Shown: positions 9,181 to 16,893 of the stretch, one piece after another | How positions within the stretch are numbered: position 1 is the first letter of the stretch | Layout of the letters: each line of letters starts with the position of its first letter | Assembly (NCBI RefSeq): GCF_024749285.1 | Contig: NZ_CP087196.1 | Coordinates: 4,712,001 to 4,776,000 of the forward strand | Source: Pseudomonas sp. B21-015 | GTDB lineage: Bacteria > Pseudomonadota > Gammaproteobacteria > Pseudomonadales > Pseudomonadaceae | DNA: 64,000 bases | Direction: 5' to 3' | The notes under the pieces: model-generated | The model's input: only the letters and a program-made list of their open reading frames with translations | Databases searched by the model: none | Told to the model about the DNA's origin: nothing | Program-made: the position numbers and the translations under genes

Positions 9181-9477
9181 TTAACCAAACAGATGGTAAA
9201 CCTTTGCCGCGCTCTGTGCTTGGTGGATCTGCGACATCTCGTCGACTATTGCCTGCCGCTCACCCGTCGCCGCCGCCAGAAGCTGTTTATACACCCCCAG
9301 CAACTCCTCAAGGTTGTCGCGCAACGCGGCCTCGTCCACCGAAGCTTCACTCAAAACGTCTTCCATGCAGGAACGGCAAGCCAGGTCCAACTCACCAATG
9401 GCCTCCCAATTGCGCTCGGCCAATGCATCGACCAGGGCGTCCCGGGTTTGTTCGATTCGCTGCAAGACAAGACTCAT
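9181..9477 (-). CDS. fliT: FliT-like flagellar chaperone/assembly protein
   Basis: This is a 98-residue, mostly helical protein starting at ATG 9477 (MSLVLQRIEQTRDALVDAL) with a GGAG site 6 bases upstream. Position directly after fliD and fliS, helical content and size fit FliT, the export chaperone for the cap protein FliD. The sequence itself is weakly conserved in this family, so the assignment rests largely on gene order. It overlaps the tail region upstream of fliS only by spacing (10 bases) and is co-transcribed with it. Confidence 0.8.
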   Translation of the reverse strand: MSLVLQRIEQTRDALVDALAERNWEAIGELDLACRSCMEDVLSEASVDEAALRDNLEELLGVYKQLLAAATGERQAIVDEMSQIHQAQSAAKVYHLFG

Positions 9478-9487
9478 GGTGATCTCC

Positions 9488-9883
9488 TTAAAACTGCGGA
9501 CCCGGCGCGGCAATAGCATCCCAGCCTTCTTTCACCGTGCGCAGCAAACCAGCGACTTCATCGAGAATCCGAGCATCGCTCTTGATGTTGGCCTCGGCGA
9601 GACGCTTCATCATGTAGGCGTAAAGACGATCGAGTTCACCGACTGCCTCAGCCGCCTGTTCAAGATCCAGACCTTCACGCAAACCGCCGATAATTCCAAT
9701 CGCCTTGCCGATGGCTTCGCCCTTGGCAGGAATATCCTTGCGATCAATGGCGCCCTTGGCCTGGGCGATGCGATCCAGCCCGCCTTCCATGAGCATTTGC
9801 ACCAGACGATGCGGACTGGCCTCGGAGGTCTGAGCCTGGGCTCCAACCTTCTGATATTGCCGAAGGGCTAACATCGGATTCAT
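9488..9883 (-). CDS. fliS: Flagellin export chaperone FliS
   Basis: This is a 131-residue helical chaperone that binds the C-terminus of flagellin and prevents premature polymerisation in the cytoplasm. The N-terminus has the family signature (ALRQYQKVGAQAQTSEASPHRLVQMLMEGGLDRI), and later AYMMKRLAEANIKSDARILDEVAGLL matches the conserved helices. It lies downstream of fliD behind a strong terminator and just upstream of fliT. Confidence 0.95.
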   Translation of the reverse strand: MNPMLALRQYQKVGAQAQTSEASPHRLVQMLMEGGLDRIAQAKGAIDRKDIPAKGEAIGKAIGIIGGLREGLDLEQAAEAVGELDRLYAYMMKRLAEANIKSDARILDEVAGLLRTVKEGWDAIAAPGPQF

Positions 9884-9960
9884 GTTCTACCTCATCACAA
9901 CTCAAGAGTTCGTATAGGCAATGTATCGTCTACGAACCGGAATACTTTAGAGCGAATGGC

Positions 9961-9998
9961 AAAAACCCGGCATGCATGAAAATGCAGCCGGGTTTTTG
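9961..9998 (-). terminator. Rho-independent terminator downstream of fliD
   Basis: The inverted repeat AAAAACCCGGC ... GCCGGGTTTTT sits 15 bases past the fliD stop, with a T run on the minus strand. It separates fliD from fliS-fliT, so the chaperones probably receive only read-through or use their own promoter. Confidence 0.85.
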
Positions 9999-10012
9999 GC
10001 ATCAGCTTATGG

Positions 10013-11428
10013 TTAGCTGCTGGATTGCTGTGCATTCAACGTATCGAAGAAGGACGTGATACTGGTCGCCGTCGCCTTCATTTGCCCGACCAATAGATCC
10101 ATTGCGTTGTATTTGGCCGTCAGCATAGCGGTCAGGTTGGTGATCCGCAGGTCAAGCGCATCTTGCTGGTCGGCCAGATCGCTCTTTTGCTTGCTCAGGT
10201 TAGTGGAGCGCTGAGCGAGAATACCGTCGCCGGCCTTGGTATAAGGCTCGATCGCCGCACTCATGCGCGAGATCAGGCCATTGGTGCTGTCGGTGCCGTT
10301 GAACAGGGTCTGAATTTCACCGCCCAGCCCTTTGTCCATCGCCGCAGTGAATTTGGTGCTGTCCAGACTCAACGTACCGTCGCTCTGACTCGTCCGAATC
10401 CCGAGCTGCGCCAACACCGACAGCGAACTGCCGGCCCCTGGGGCAACCAGCTCGTTGCGCACGGCTGCAATCAGCGAGCGCGGCATGGAGTCGCCTGTCA
10501 GCGCGGCGGCCACGGTCAGATTGCCATCGCTGTCCTCGGTAGCCTTGGTCAAGGTATTGATGCTGGTGATCAGCCCGTTATAGGCATCTATAAACGACTG
10601 GAGCGAGGTTTTCAGGCCGGCGGTGTTGTTGGCTACTGTCACGGTTACGGGCGTAGTACTGGCCGCCACCAGTGTCATGTTCAGACCACCAACGGCCTGA
10701 CTGATGGTATTGCTTGCGCTGGTGACTGTCAGACCGTCGATTTCGACGGTCGCATCTGCGGCCAGACTACCGATATAACCGGCGCTGGTCGTGGTGCCAT
10801 CCATTTTGGTACTGCCGTCGATTTCCAGCCCGGCGATGCCACTGACAGAGATATCGGAGCCCGCACCGGTGGTGGTCGAGCCGATCACCAGGCGCGAGCC
10901 ATTGGTATCGGTGACGATGTTGGCGGTAATGCCTTTGGTTTGCAGCGTGGTATTGATCGCATCGCGGGTCGACTGCAGCGTCGCACCGGATGGGATAGTC
11001 ACATCGTAGTCAGTGCCATTTTGACTGATTTTCAGAGTACCACTCGGAATGGCACTGGTAGTTCCACCGGCAAAGGAGGCACTGGCAACTTTCGAACTGG
11101 TGGCCAGGTTCTTGACCGTAACGGAATAGCTACCGTTTACAGCGGTGTTGTCGGACGTTGCCGTCAAGACGCTGGTTGCCGAAGAGGTCGCAGCAAACCC
11201 CGAAAACGCCGGAGTCGTGGTGCTTTTGAGCGTGGTCATGGCAGTCTGGAAGGTTGTCAGAGCACTCTTGAGCGAGCCGACAGCGGAAATCTTCGCAGTA
11301 TTGAGCGTCGCCTGAGTGTTGATCTGGGTCTGCTTGGCCGACTTGTCAGCATTCACCAACGCCGTAACGATCGAACTGACATCCAGGCCGGAACCAAGAC
11401 CCGTACTCGTCGTAATTGGACTTGCCAT
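10013..11428 (-). CDS. fliD: Flagellar filament cap protein FliD
   Basis: FliD (HAP2) caps the growing filament and inserts flagellin subunits; in pseudomonads it is also an adhesin. The 471-residue protein has the conserved N-terminal coiled-coil region (ITTSTGLGSGLDVSSIVTALVNADKS), a Ser/Thr-rich variable middle (about 80-300) and the C-terminal helix pair (SDLADQQDALDLRITNLTAMLTAKYNAMDLLVGQM). The start at 11428 has a GGGAGAG site. It lies between flaG and fliS. Confidence 0.95.
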   Translation of the reverse strand: MASPITTSTGLGSGLDVSSIVTALVNADKSAKQTQINTQATLNTAKISAVGSLKSALTTFQTAMTTLKSTTTPAFSGFAATSSATSVLTATSDNTAVNGSYSVTVKNLATSSKVASASFAGGTTSAIPSGTLKISQNGTDYDVTIPSGATLQSTRDAINTTLQTKGITANIVTDTNGSRLVIGSTTTGAGSDISVSGIAGLEIDGSTKMDGTTTSAGYIGSLAADATVEIDGLTVTSASNTISQAVGGLNMTLVAASTTPVTVTVANNTAGLKTSLQSFIDAYNGLITSINTLTKATEDSDGNLTVAAALTGDSMPRSLIAAVRNELVAPGAGSSLSVLAQLGIRTSQSDGTLSLDSTKFTAAMDKGLGGEIQTLFNGTDSTNGLISRMSAAIEPYTKAGDGILAQRSTNLSKQKSDLADQQDALDLRITNLTAMLTAKYNAMDLLVGQMKATATSITSFFDTLNAQQSSS

Positions 11429-11510
11429 GTAACTCTCCCTATCGGTCTGTCGCCGAACTTTTGACCATCAGTGTCGGCAAACGTATTGCAAACACTATTC
11501 GTGCCAGTTG

Positions 11511-11867
11511 TCAGGCTTTTGCGTCGAACAACACATTACTTGCAGTATTCAAGCTGTCCGCCAGCTTCAAGGCTTCTTCGGAAGGAATTTGCCGCACCAA
11601 TTCTCCCGATTCGGTGGCAATCACTTTCACGACCACCTTGCCCGAGCTTTCGTCAATCGAGAATTCAAGATTGCGCTTGATCGACTGCACGAACTTTTCG
11701 ATTTCCTGAACGGCCGTTTTCAACTTTTCCGGATCAGAATTCGAACCCTTGTTGGTTGCAACAGCCTTGACACTGTCGACCCGAGGCACCTCAGCCGGGT
11801 TGTCCGCAACAGGATTGACCTGTTTCGCGGCCGGGTAAGACAAGTTCAGCTTGACGCTCATATCCAT
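11511..11867 (-). CDS. flaG: FlaG family protein
   Basis: FlaG proteins affect filament length and sit beside fliC and fliD in many polar flagellates. The conserved C-terminal part is clear: KTAVQEIEKFVQSIKRNLEF... then KVIATESGELVRQIPSEEALKLADSL. The start is chosen at ATG 11867 (MDMSVKLNLSYP), 8 bases after GAGG; ATGs at 11873 and 11861 are possible. The product is 118 residues with no signal peptide. Confidence 0.9.
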   Translation of the reverse strand: MDMSVKLNLSYPAAKQVNPVADNPAEVPRVDSVKAVATNKGSNSDPEKLKTAVQEIEKFVQSIKRNLEFSIDESSGKVVVKVIATESGELVRQIPSEEALKLADSLNTASNVLFDAKA

Positions 11868-11941
11868 GTCCATCACCTCTTGAAAGTAAAAAAGCGAGAG
11901 AGCACGACTAGCGCGCCCCCCCGCCAATACTCATTCCGGAA

Positions 11942-12790
11942 TTACTGAAGCAGTTTCAGTACGGAAGAAGGCAGCTGGTTGGCTTGAGCCAGAACTGCGG
12001 TGGAAGCTTGTTGCAGAGTTTGCTGTTTGGTCAGGTTAGCCGTTTCAGCAGCGAAGTCGGTATCCTGGATACGGCCTTGTGCAGCAGTCACGTTTTCAGT
12101 GATGTTCTGCAGGTTGGAGATGGTGCTGGTCAGACGGTTTTGCGAAGCACCGAGGTTTGCACGAGTGGCGTTGATGGTCGCCAGAGCCGCGTCAATTGCG
12201 GTGATTGCGTTGTCGATGTTACCGCTGGCAGTGGCGCTGGTGCCGCTGATCACAACAGAACCGCTGGCTACGGACAGAGTGGCGGCGTCGAACGCGCTGC
12301 TCAGAACCAGGTCGATACGGTTGGACGAGCCAGTGTTGGAACCCACTTGCAGAGCCATGGTACCAGCGGTGCCGTCCAGCAGGTTCTTGCCGTTGACCTG
12401 GGTGGAGTTGGCGATACGGGTCAGTTCGTCCGACATCTGAGCAAATTCAGAGTTCAGAGCGGTACGGTCAACGCTGCTGTTGGTGTCGTTTCGCGACTGG
12501 ACAGCCAGTTCACGCATACGTTGCAGGATGTTGGTGGACTCTTGCAGAGCGCCTTCAGCGGTCTGAGCCATCGAGATACCGTCGTTGGCGTTCTTCACGG
12601 CAACGTTCTGGCCACGAATCTGGCTGGTCATACGGGTAGAGATCTGCAGGCCGGCGGCGTCATCTTTGGCGCTGTTGATTTTCAGGCCAGAAGACAGGCG
12701 GCTCATCGAAGTGGACAGTGCATCGGCAGCCTTGTTCAGGTTCTTCTGAACAGCCAAAGATGTAACGTTGGTGTTTACGGTTAAAGCCAT
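11942..12790 (-). CDS. fliC: Flagellin FliC
   Basis: FliC is the 282-residue filament subunit, a short flagellin with little D2/D3 domain. The conserved N-terminal D0/D1 region (1-140) contains the flg22-equivalent epitope (about 30-51, core [10 protein letters not shown]) seen by plant FLS2. It also contains [11 protein letters not shown] (about 89-99), the region recognised by TLR5. The Ser/Thr-rich surface segment, about 140-200, is the probable site of O-glycosylation by the adjoining island. The C-terminal D1/D0 helices end in [11 protein letters not shown] sigma-28 promoter lies upstream. Confidence 0.97.
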   Translation of the reverse strand: MALTVNTNVTSLAVQKNLNKAADALSTSMSRLSSGLKINSAKDDAAGLQISTRMTSQIRGQNVAVKNANDGISMAQTAEGALQESTNILQRMRELAVQSRNDTNSSVDRTALNSEFAQMSDELTRIANSTQVNGKNLLDGTAGTMALQVGSNTGSSNRIDLVLSSAFDAATLSVASGSVVISGTSATASGNIDNAITAIDAALATINATRANLGASQNRLTSTISNLQNITENVTAAQGRIQDTDFAAETANLTKQQTLQQASTAVLAQANQLPSSVLKLLQ

Positions 12791-12870
12791 GACGAAATCC
12801 TCGTTGGTTGGGTACTGCGGCTTCCGGCCCTGGCAACCGCCGGGTGTGGCCTAGAGAACCTTCGTAATAG

Positions 12871-12897
12871 TTATCGTCGGGTTGGCAGGTTGCTTGA
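12871..12897 (-). promoter_or_regulatory. Sigma-28 (FliA) promoter of fliC
   Basis: The minus strand reads TCAA, exactly 15 bases, then GACGATAA; this matches the FliA consensus TAAA-N15-GCCGATAA at nearly every position. It lies about 80 bases upstream of the flagellin ATG, as expected for a late flagellar gene. Confidence 0.85.
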
Positions 12898-13035
12898 GGG
12901 CTTTTTTGAATTTTTTTGCCATCACACTGCCACCCCCTGAAAACAAAGGCCTCCAAGGCAACGAGGGGAGAAAAAATGACGTCAGTAAACCGCCGATGAA
13001 AACACAACGAGCAAAAATGAAGCCGTAGACAGGCG

Positions 13036-13308
13036 TCAATAAGACGCGCGGGCGGCCTCCAGTAAATCGACCAGCTCGTATTCCATCGAATCGGCCAACC
13101 CCAGCCAGTCCTGCGCTTCCTGGCAATCGAGCATGCCGGCCAGTAACCGGGCCCATTGCTGCTGGATGTCCGGCTCCGCCCCTTGAACGACCGCCTGCAC
13201 ATGCTCGAACACCTCGACCATGTTCAGCACCGCTTCGACATCACGTCCCAGCCGAAACAGCCCGGCGCATTGCCGGCACTCACGCGCACATTGCTCGATT
13301 CGGCTCAT
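13036..13308 (-). CDS. Small conserved protein of the flagellar glycosylation island
   Basis: A 90-residue soluble protein of unknown function. It has four Cys in the first 15-20 residues and later (C7, C11, C14 in the CARECRQC cluster, then C62), which could bind a metal. The rest is helical and acidic. Its ATG overlaps the stop of the Maf-type transferase gene as ATGA, so it is translated with it and probably assists it. No signal peptide or membrane segment is present. Confidence 0.75.
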   Translation of the reverse strand: MSRIEQCARECRQCAGLFRLGRDVEAVLNMVEVFEHVQAVVQGAEPDIQQQWARLLAGMLDCQEAQDWLGLADSMEYELVDLLEAARASY

Positions 13309-14597
13309 TGCACGAACTCCGGGTTGAACGCTGCGCCCATGATCATCGCCCCCTCGCGACTGCTGTTATAGAAACGCGCTTCAGGGTGCCCGGCGATGTA
13401 ACGCTCCAACTCGCACAGATAGCTGCGGAAATTCAGTTGAGTCTTGACCCGCTTCCCATATCCATCGAGCACCCAATGCCTGGCCACGTTCAGCGTCGGC
13501 CCCAGATCCCCATCGCCCCATCCGGCGTGAGTCTTGTTCATCGGGAAGGCGAAGTCGGCACCGAACAGCGTGACTCGATCCGCCCCCATCTGTACCGCCA
13601 GATCCACTGCCGGATGGATCACACTGCCGCCGACATAGAGCTGAGCCCTTTGGATTTGCTGGCGGACGTTCCTGTAAACGGGGCTGGCGGAGTAACCGAC
13701 GTAGCGCGGACCGCGCCAGGCGCCCAGAACCTGTGGGTCGATCATTGGCAAATAGACCAGCGGGATGTCGGCAGAATCCTCCGCCGACAAATGCCGCGTA
13801 CTGATGCGGTGATCGATACTGACCACCAGATCCGGCCGGATGCCGTGCCTGAGCAAAGGCAGAAACGCCGTGTCGACACAGATGAACAGCGGCCGCTGCG
13901 CCTGAGCGCCAATGGCCCGCAATTTTTCGAAGTGCTGCTCCAGGCTCGGGCCGGTGCCGATGACATAGGCTTCACGCCCCGGACAAGTGGCAAACAGCTC
14001 AGCCACATCACGGTCGGCACGCAACAACTCGAGACTGGCCTGCAAGCGCTCGATGACCTTGGGGTTGTGCGGGTCGAACTCACGGTTGTTGAAACTCAGG
14101 TGCACTTCACTGATCAGACGATCGCGAATCCGGGCGTTGAATTCATCTGCCAGCACCAGCTCGGCAGGCAACGCAAAGAACGGCAGGCAGATTTCTGCCG
14201 CGTCCCCTGCGTAAACCAGTTCGACACGCGGATCCTCGAGCCATTGCTGCTGGTCGAGCAACCGCAGTACCAGCGCGAACACCGCGCCGTTGAGAATGTG
14301 GACATGCAGGCGCTCAAGCTCTGGACGCAGCAGCAGCTGCTGCTGCAAATCCCCAAGGCCGGTGCCGTACACATGCAGTTGCGGGCAGCCGGAAGGCAGA
14401 CTGTTCGCCTGAAAACGGGCTTCAGCCACACGATCATGTCGACTGGTCAGCTGAACACCGCCAATGCGCAGGGTCGAGCCCAGACCCTCGACCAGATCCG
14501 CCTGCAGCGAGGCACTGTCTTCAGCCATCAACCGCTCAAGCAGTGCCGGCCAGCGGGCCCCTACCACCCGGGCATTACCCTCAAAACTGTCGCTCAT
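13305..14597 (-). CDS. Motility-associated factor (Maf)-type glycosyltransferase, DUF115 family
   Basis: Maf proteins transfer nonulosonic acids such as pseudaminic acid to flagellin Ser/Thr in the cytoplasm before export. The central domain shows the family pattern: VIGTGPSLEQHFEKL, then VSIDHRI..., then LFGADFAFPMNKTHA. These resemble the Rossmann/sialyltransferase-like fold of the family. The start at 14597 (MSDSFEGNARVVG) has GAGG 5 bases away; the longer frame to 14639 crosses a terminator. With pse genes next door, it is the best candidate for the pseudaminyl transferase of FliC. Confidence 0.88.
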   Translation of the reverse strand: MSDSFEGNARVVGARWPALLERLMAEDSASLQADLVEGLGSTLRIGGVQLTSRHDRVAEARFQANSLPSGCPQLHVYGTGLGDLQQQLLLRPELERLHVHILNGAVFALVLRLLDQQQWLEDPRVELVYAGDAAEICLPFFALPAELVLADEFNARIRDRLISEVHLSFNNREFDPHNPKVIERLQASLELLRADRDVAELFATCPGREAYVIGTGPSLEQHFEKLRAIGAQAQRPLFICVDTAFLPLLRHGIRPDLVVSIDHRISTRHLSAEDSADIPLVYLPMIDPQVLGAWRGPRYVGYSASPVYRNVRQQIQRAQLYVGGSVIHPAVDLAVQMGADRVTLFGADFAFPMNKTHAGWGDGDLGPTLNVARHWVLDGYGKRVKTQLNFRSYLCELERYIAGHPEARFYNSSREGAMIMGAAFNPEFVQ

Positions 14598-14623
14598 GCT
14601 GCCTCGTTCTTGATTCATGCATA

Positions 14624-14664
14624 AAAAAATAGCGCTCAAGGTTACACCTTGAGCGCTATTTTTT
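14624..14664 (-). terminator. Strong bidirectional hairpin terminator
   Basis: AAAAAATAGCGCTCAAGG and its perfect inverted copy flank a 5-base loop, giving an 18-bp stem with A/T runs on both sides. On the minus strand it follows the stop of the KAS III-like gene by 20 bases, so the Maf gene downstream may need its own promoter. Confidence 0.85.
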
Positions 14665-14683
14665 AACTGCCGGGACGTTCAGG

Positions 14684-15610
14684 TCACGGGCGATAGATGA
14701 TCGCCGAACCCCAAGACAAACCAACACCGAAACCGCTGAGTGCCACACGCTTCCACTTGGAGTCGAGCACGTGTTTTTCCAGCAGCAACGGGATGCTCGA
14801 CGATACGGTATTACCGGTCTCGACCATGTCCTTGATGAACTTCTCAGGCTCGCCCTCGAAACGCCGTGCCACGGCATCGACAATCGCCGCACTGCCCTGG
14901 TGAATGCAGAAGGCATCGATATCGTCGGCCGTCAGGCCCGAGTCAGCGAGCAGCTCATGCAAATGCGCCGGCACTTTGAGCAGCGCAAAGTTGAACACTT
15001 GACGGCCGTTCATGAAGAAAACCCCGTCGGAAACCTTCAGGTGCGGCGCGCCGGAACCGTCGGTGCCGAACTTGGCCTTGCCCAACTGCCATGGCGCGTC
15101 TTCGCCCATCCAGGTGGCGGTGGCGGCGTCGCCGAAGAGCATGGTGGTGTTGCGGTCTTCCGGGTCGACGATCTTCGAGTACGGATCGGCGGTCACCAGC
15201 AGGCCATTCTTCAGGCCCGCGGCTTCCATGAAACCTTTGATGGCGTAGATGCCATAGACGTAACCGGAGCAGCCCAGGGAAATATCGAACGCGGCCACGG
15301 TCGTCGGCAGACCCAGTTTGTCCTGAACGATGGCGGCGGTGTGCGGCAGACCTTCTTCGTCGCCGTTCTGGGTGACGACGATCAGCACGTCGATGGCTTC
15401 ACGCTTCAAATCAGGGTTGTTGGCGAACAGCGCGTTGACTGCTTCGACACACAGGTCCGAAGTTTCTTGCCCGGCGTCTTTGCGCGGCAGGAAGGCCGAA
15501 CCGATCTTGCCCAGGATGAACTCTTCATCCTTTTCGAATTTTGCACCTTGTGCGTAATTGTCCACGCCGGCTACAGGAACGTAGCTCGCAATGCTCTTTA
15601 TGCCAATCAT
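14684..15610 (-). CDS. 3-oxoacyl-ACP synthase III-like (FabH-like) enzyme of the flagellar locus
   Basis: This is a 308-residue thiolase-fold condensing enzyme. The full catalytic triad is visible: Cys114 in LGCSGYVYG, His237 in CIHQGS and Asn267 in ETGNTVSSSIP, so it should be active. The start at 15610 (MIGIKSIASYVP) has GGAAG 6 bases upstream. A KAS III homologue beside flagellin glycosylation genes is known in P. syringae (orf3), where it is needed for normal glycosylation. Its substrate is unknown. It may make a short acyl group for decorating a glycan amino sugar (inference). Confidence 0.88.
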   Translation of the reverse strand: MIGIKSIASYVPVAGVDNYAQGAKFEKDEEFILGKIGSAFLPRKDAGQETSDLCVEAVNALFANNPDLKREAIDVLIVVTQNGDEEGLPHTAAIVQDKLGLPTTVAAFDISLGCSGYVYGIYAIKGFMEAAGLKNGLLVTADPYSKIVDPEDRNTTMLFGDAATATWMGEDAPWQLGKAKFGTDGSGAPHLKVSDGVFFMNGRQVFNFALLKVPAHLHELLADSGLTADDIDAFCIHQGSAAIVDAVARRFEGEPEKFIKDMVETGNTVSSSIPLLLEKHVLDSKWKRVALSGFGVGLSWGSAIIYRP

Positions 15611-15840
15611 TACGGCTTCCCAATAATAAACAGCCCAATACCACCGCTCGCAAGGATTCGAGGGGCGCCGACAAACAACGAATAACGTCGCCCTCAAGGG
15701 GGTGACAGAGGGAAGAGTAAAGGGCCATCACTGGGCTAAAAAACAGACCAGGCGCCATCTCCCCTTTTTATACAATACAGTGAAGATGCGCGTTATGACT
15801 CGCAGGTCACGCTATTTCGCCGAATCAGCCCCACAAGCGG

Positions 15841-16893
15841 TTATTCGACCAACGACCATTCCAGCGGCGTTCCGCGCTTGATGGCCTGGCGGGCGCGGCG
15901 GCCCAGAAGGGTTTCAGCGTGTTTGGGGGCCAGCCCCAGGCCAGGGCGGATGGCCCGTAGATTGGCGACGGTGAAGGGTTCACCGGCAACCATGTCCTGG
16001 GTGACATACAGCGACCGACGGTACACCAGGGACTTGCGCTCGGCTTCAGTCACGCCGTAATGCACCTGGCCCATGGCCTGCCAGGCGCGTTCGGTTTCGA
16101 TCACCAGGCTGGCGAGTTCGGCCGGTTCCAGGGAGAAACTGGCATCCACCCCACCGGCGGCGCGGTCGAGGGTGAAATGTTTTTCCACCACTGTCGCCCC
16201 TAGCGCCACCGCGGCGACGGACACCCCAACGCCCATCGAATGATCGGACAAACCGACTTCACAGCCAAACAGTTCACGCAGATGAGGGATCGTGCGCACA
16301 TTGCTGTTGGCCGGCGTTGCCGGGTAAGTGCTGGTGCACTTGAGCAACACCAGGTCCTTGCAACCGGCCTCACGGGCGGCGCGCACGGTTTCATCGAGTT
16401 CGGCGATGCTGGCCATGCCAGTGGAAATGATCAGCGGTTTGCCGGTGGCGGCGACCCGGCGGATCAGCGGCAGATCGGTGTTCTCGAAGCTGGCGATCTT
16501 GTAGGCCGGCACGTCGAGGCTTTCGAGGAAGTCCACCGCCGTATCATCGAACGGTGTGGAGAACGCCAGCATGCCCAGTTCCTTGGCCCGGGCAAAAATC
16601 GGCGCGTGCCATTCCCACGGCGTGTGGGCCTTCTCGTACAGCGCGTACAGCGAAGACCCGGCCCACAGGCTGTTGGGGTCCTTGATGAAGAACTCGCCTT
16701 CGGCCAGGTCCAGGGTCATGGTCTCGGCGGTGTAGGTTTGCAGCTTCAAGGCGTGGGCGCCGGCCTTGGCCGCCGCTTCGACGATTTGCAGCGCCACCTC
16801 CAGCGACTGGTTATGGTTGCCGCTCATCTCGGCAATGATGAACGGCGGCGCATCGGCACCGATCGAGCGATTGCCGATCTTGAAGCTAGTCAT
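15841..16893 (-). CDS. pseI: Pseudaminic acid synthase PseI
   Basis: PseI condenses phosphoenolpyruvate with 2,4-diacetamido-2,4,6-trideoxy-altrose to give pseudaminic acid. The NeuB-type TIM barrel (about 15-270) shows FIIAEMSGNHNQSLE, AHALKLQTYTAETM and CEVGLSDHSMGV. It is followed by a C-terminal SAF/antifreeze-like domain (about 290-350, SLYVTQDMVAGEPFTVANLRAIRPG). The start at 16893 (MTSFKIGNRSIG) gives 350 residues. It overlaps the 3' end of the pseG-pseH fusion by 4 bases. Confidence 0.94.
   Translation of the reverse strand: MTSFKIGNRSIGADAPPFIIAEMSGNHNQSLEVALQIVEAAAKAGAHALKLQTYTAETMTLDLAEGEFFIKDPNSLWAGSSLYALYEKAHTPWEWHAPIFARAKELGMLAFSTPFDDTAVDFLESLDVPAYKIASFENTDLPLIRRVAATGKPLIISTGMASIAELDETVRAAREAGCKDLVLLKCTSTYPATPANSNVRTIPHLRELFGCEVGLSDHSMGVGVSVAAVALGATVVEKHFTLDRAAGGVDASFSLEPAELASLVIETERAWQAMGQVHYGVTEAERKSLVYRRSLYVTQDMVAGEPFTVANLRAIRPGLGLAPKHAETLLGRRARQAIKRGTPLEWSLVE

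Noticed and set aside
11461..11510. A TGGCACG ... TTTGC sequence upstream of fliD as a sigma-54 promoter
   Set aside because: The GG-GC spacing is 14 bases instead of 10, so sigma-54 would not recognise it.
11916..11922. A run of seven C between flaG and fliC as a possible phase-variation tract
   Set aside because: It lies outside any coding frame, is short, and shows no link to a promoter spacer.
12851..12922. A 23-codon frame (MAKKFKKALKQ...) between fliC and the next gene
   Set aside because: The fliC sigma-28 promoter lies inside it, so it would need another transcript. The A-rich start gives the lysines by chance.
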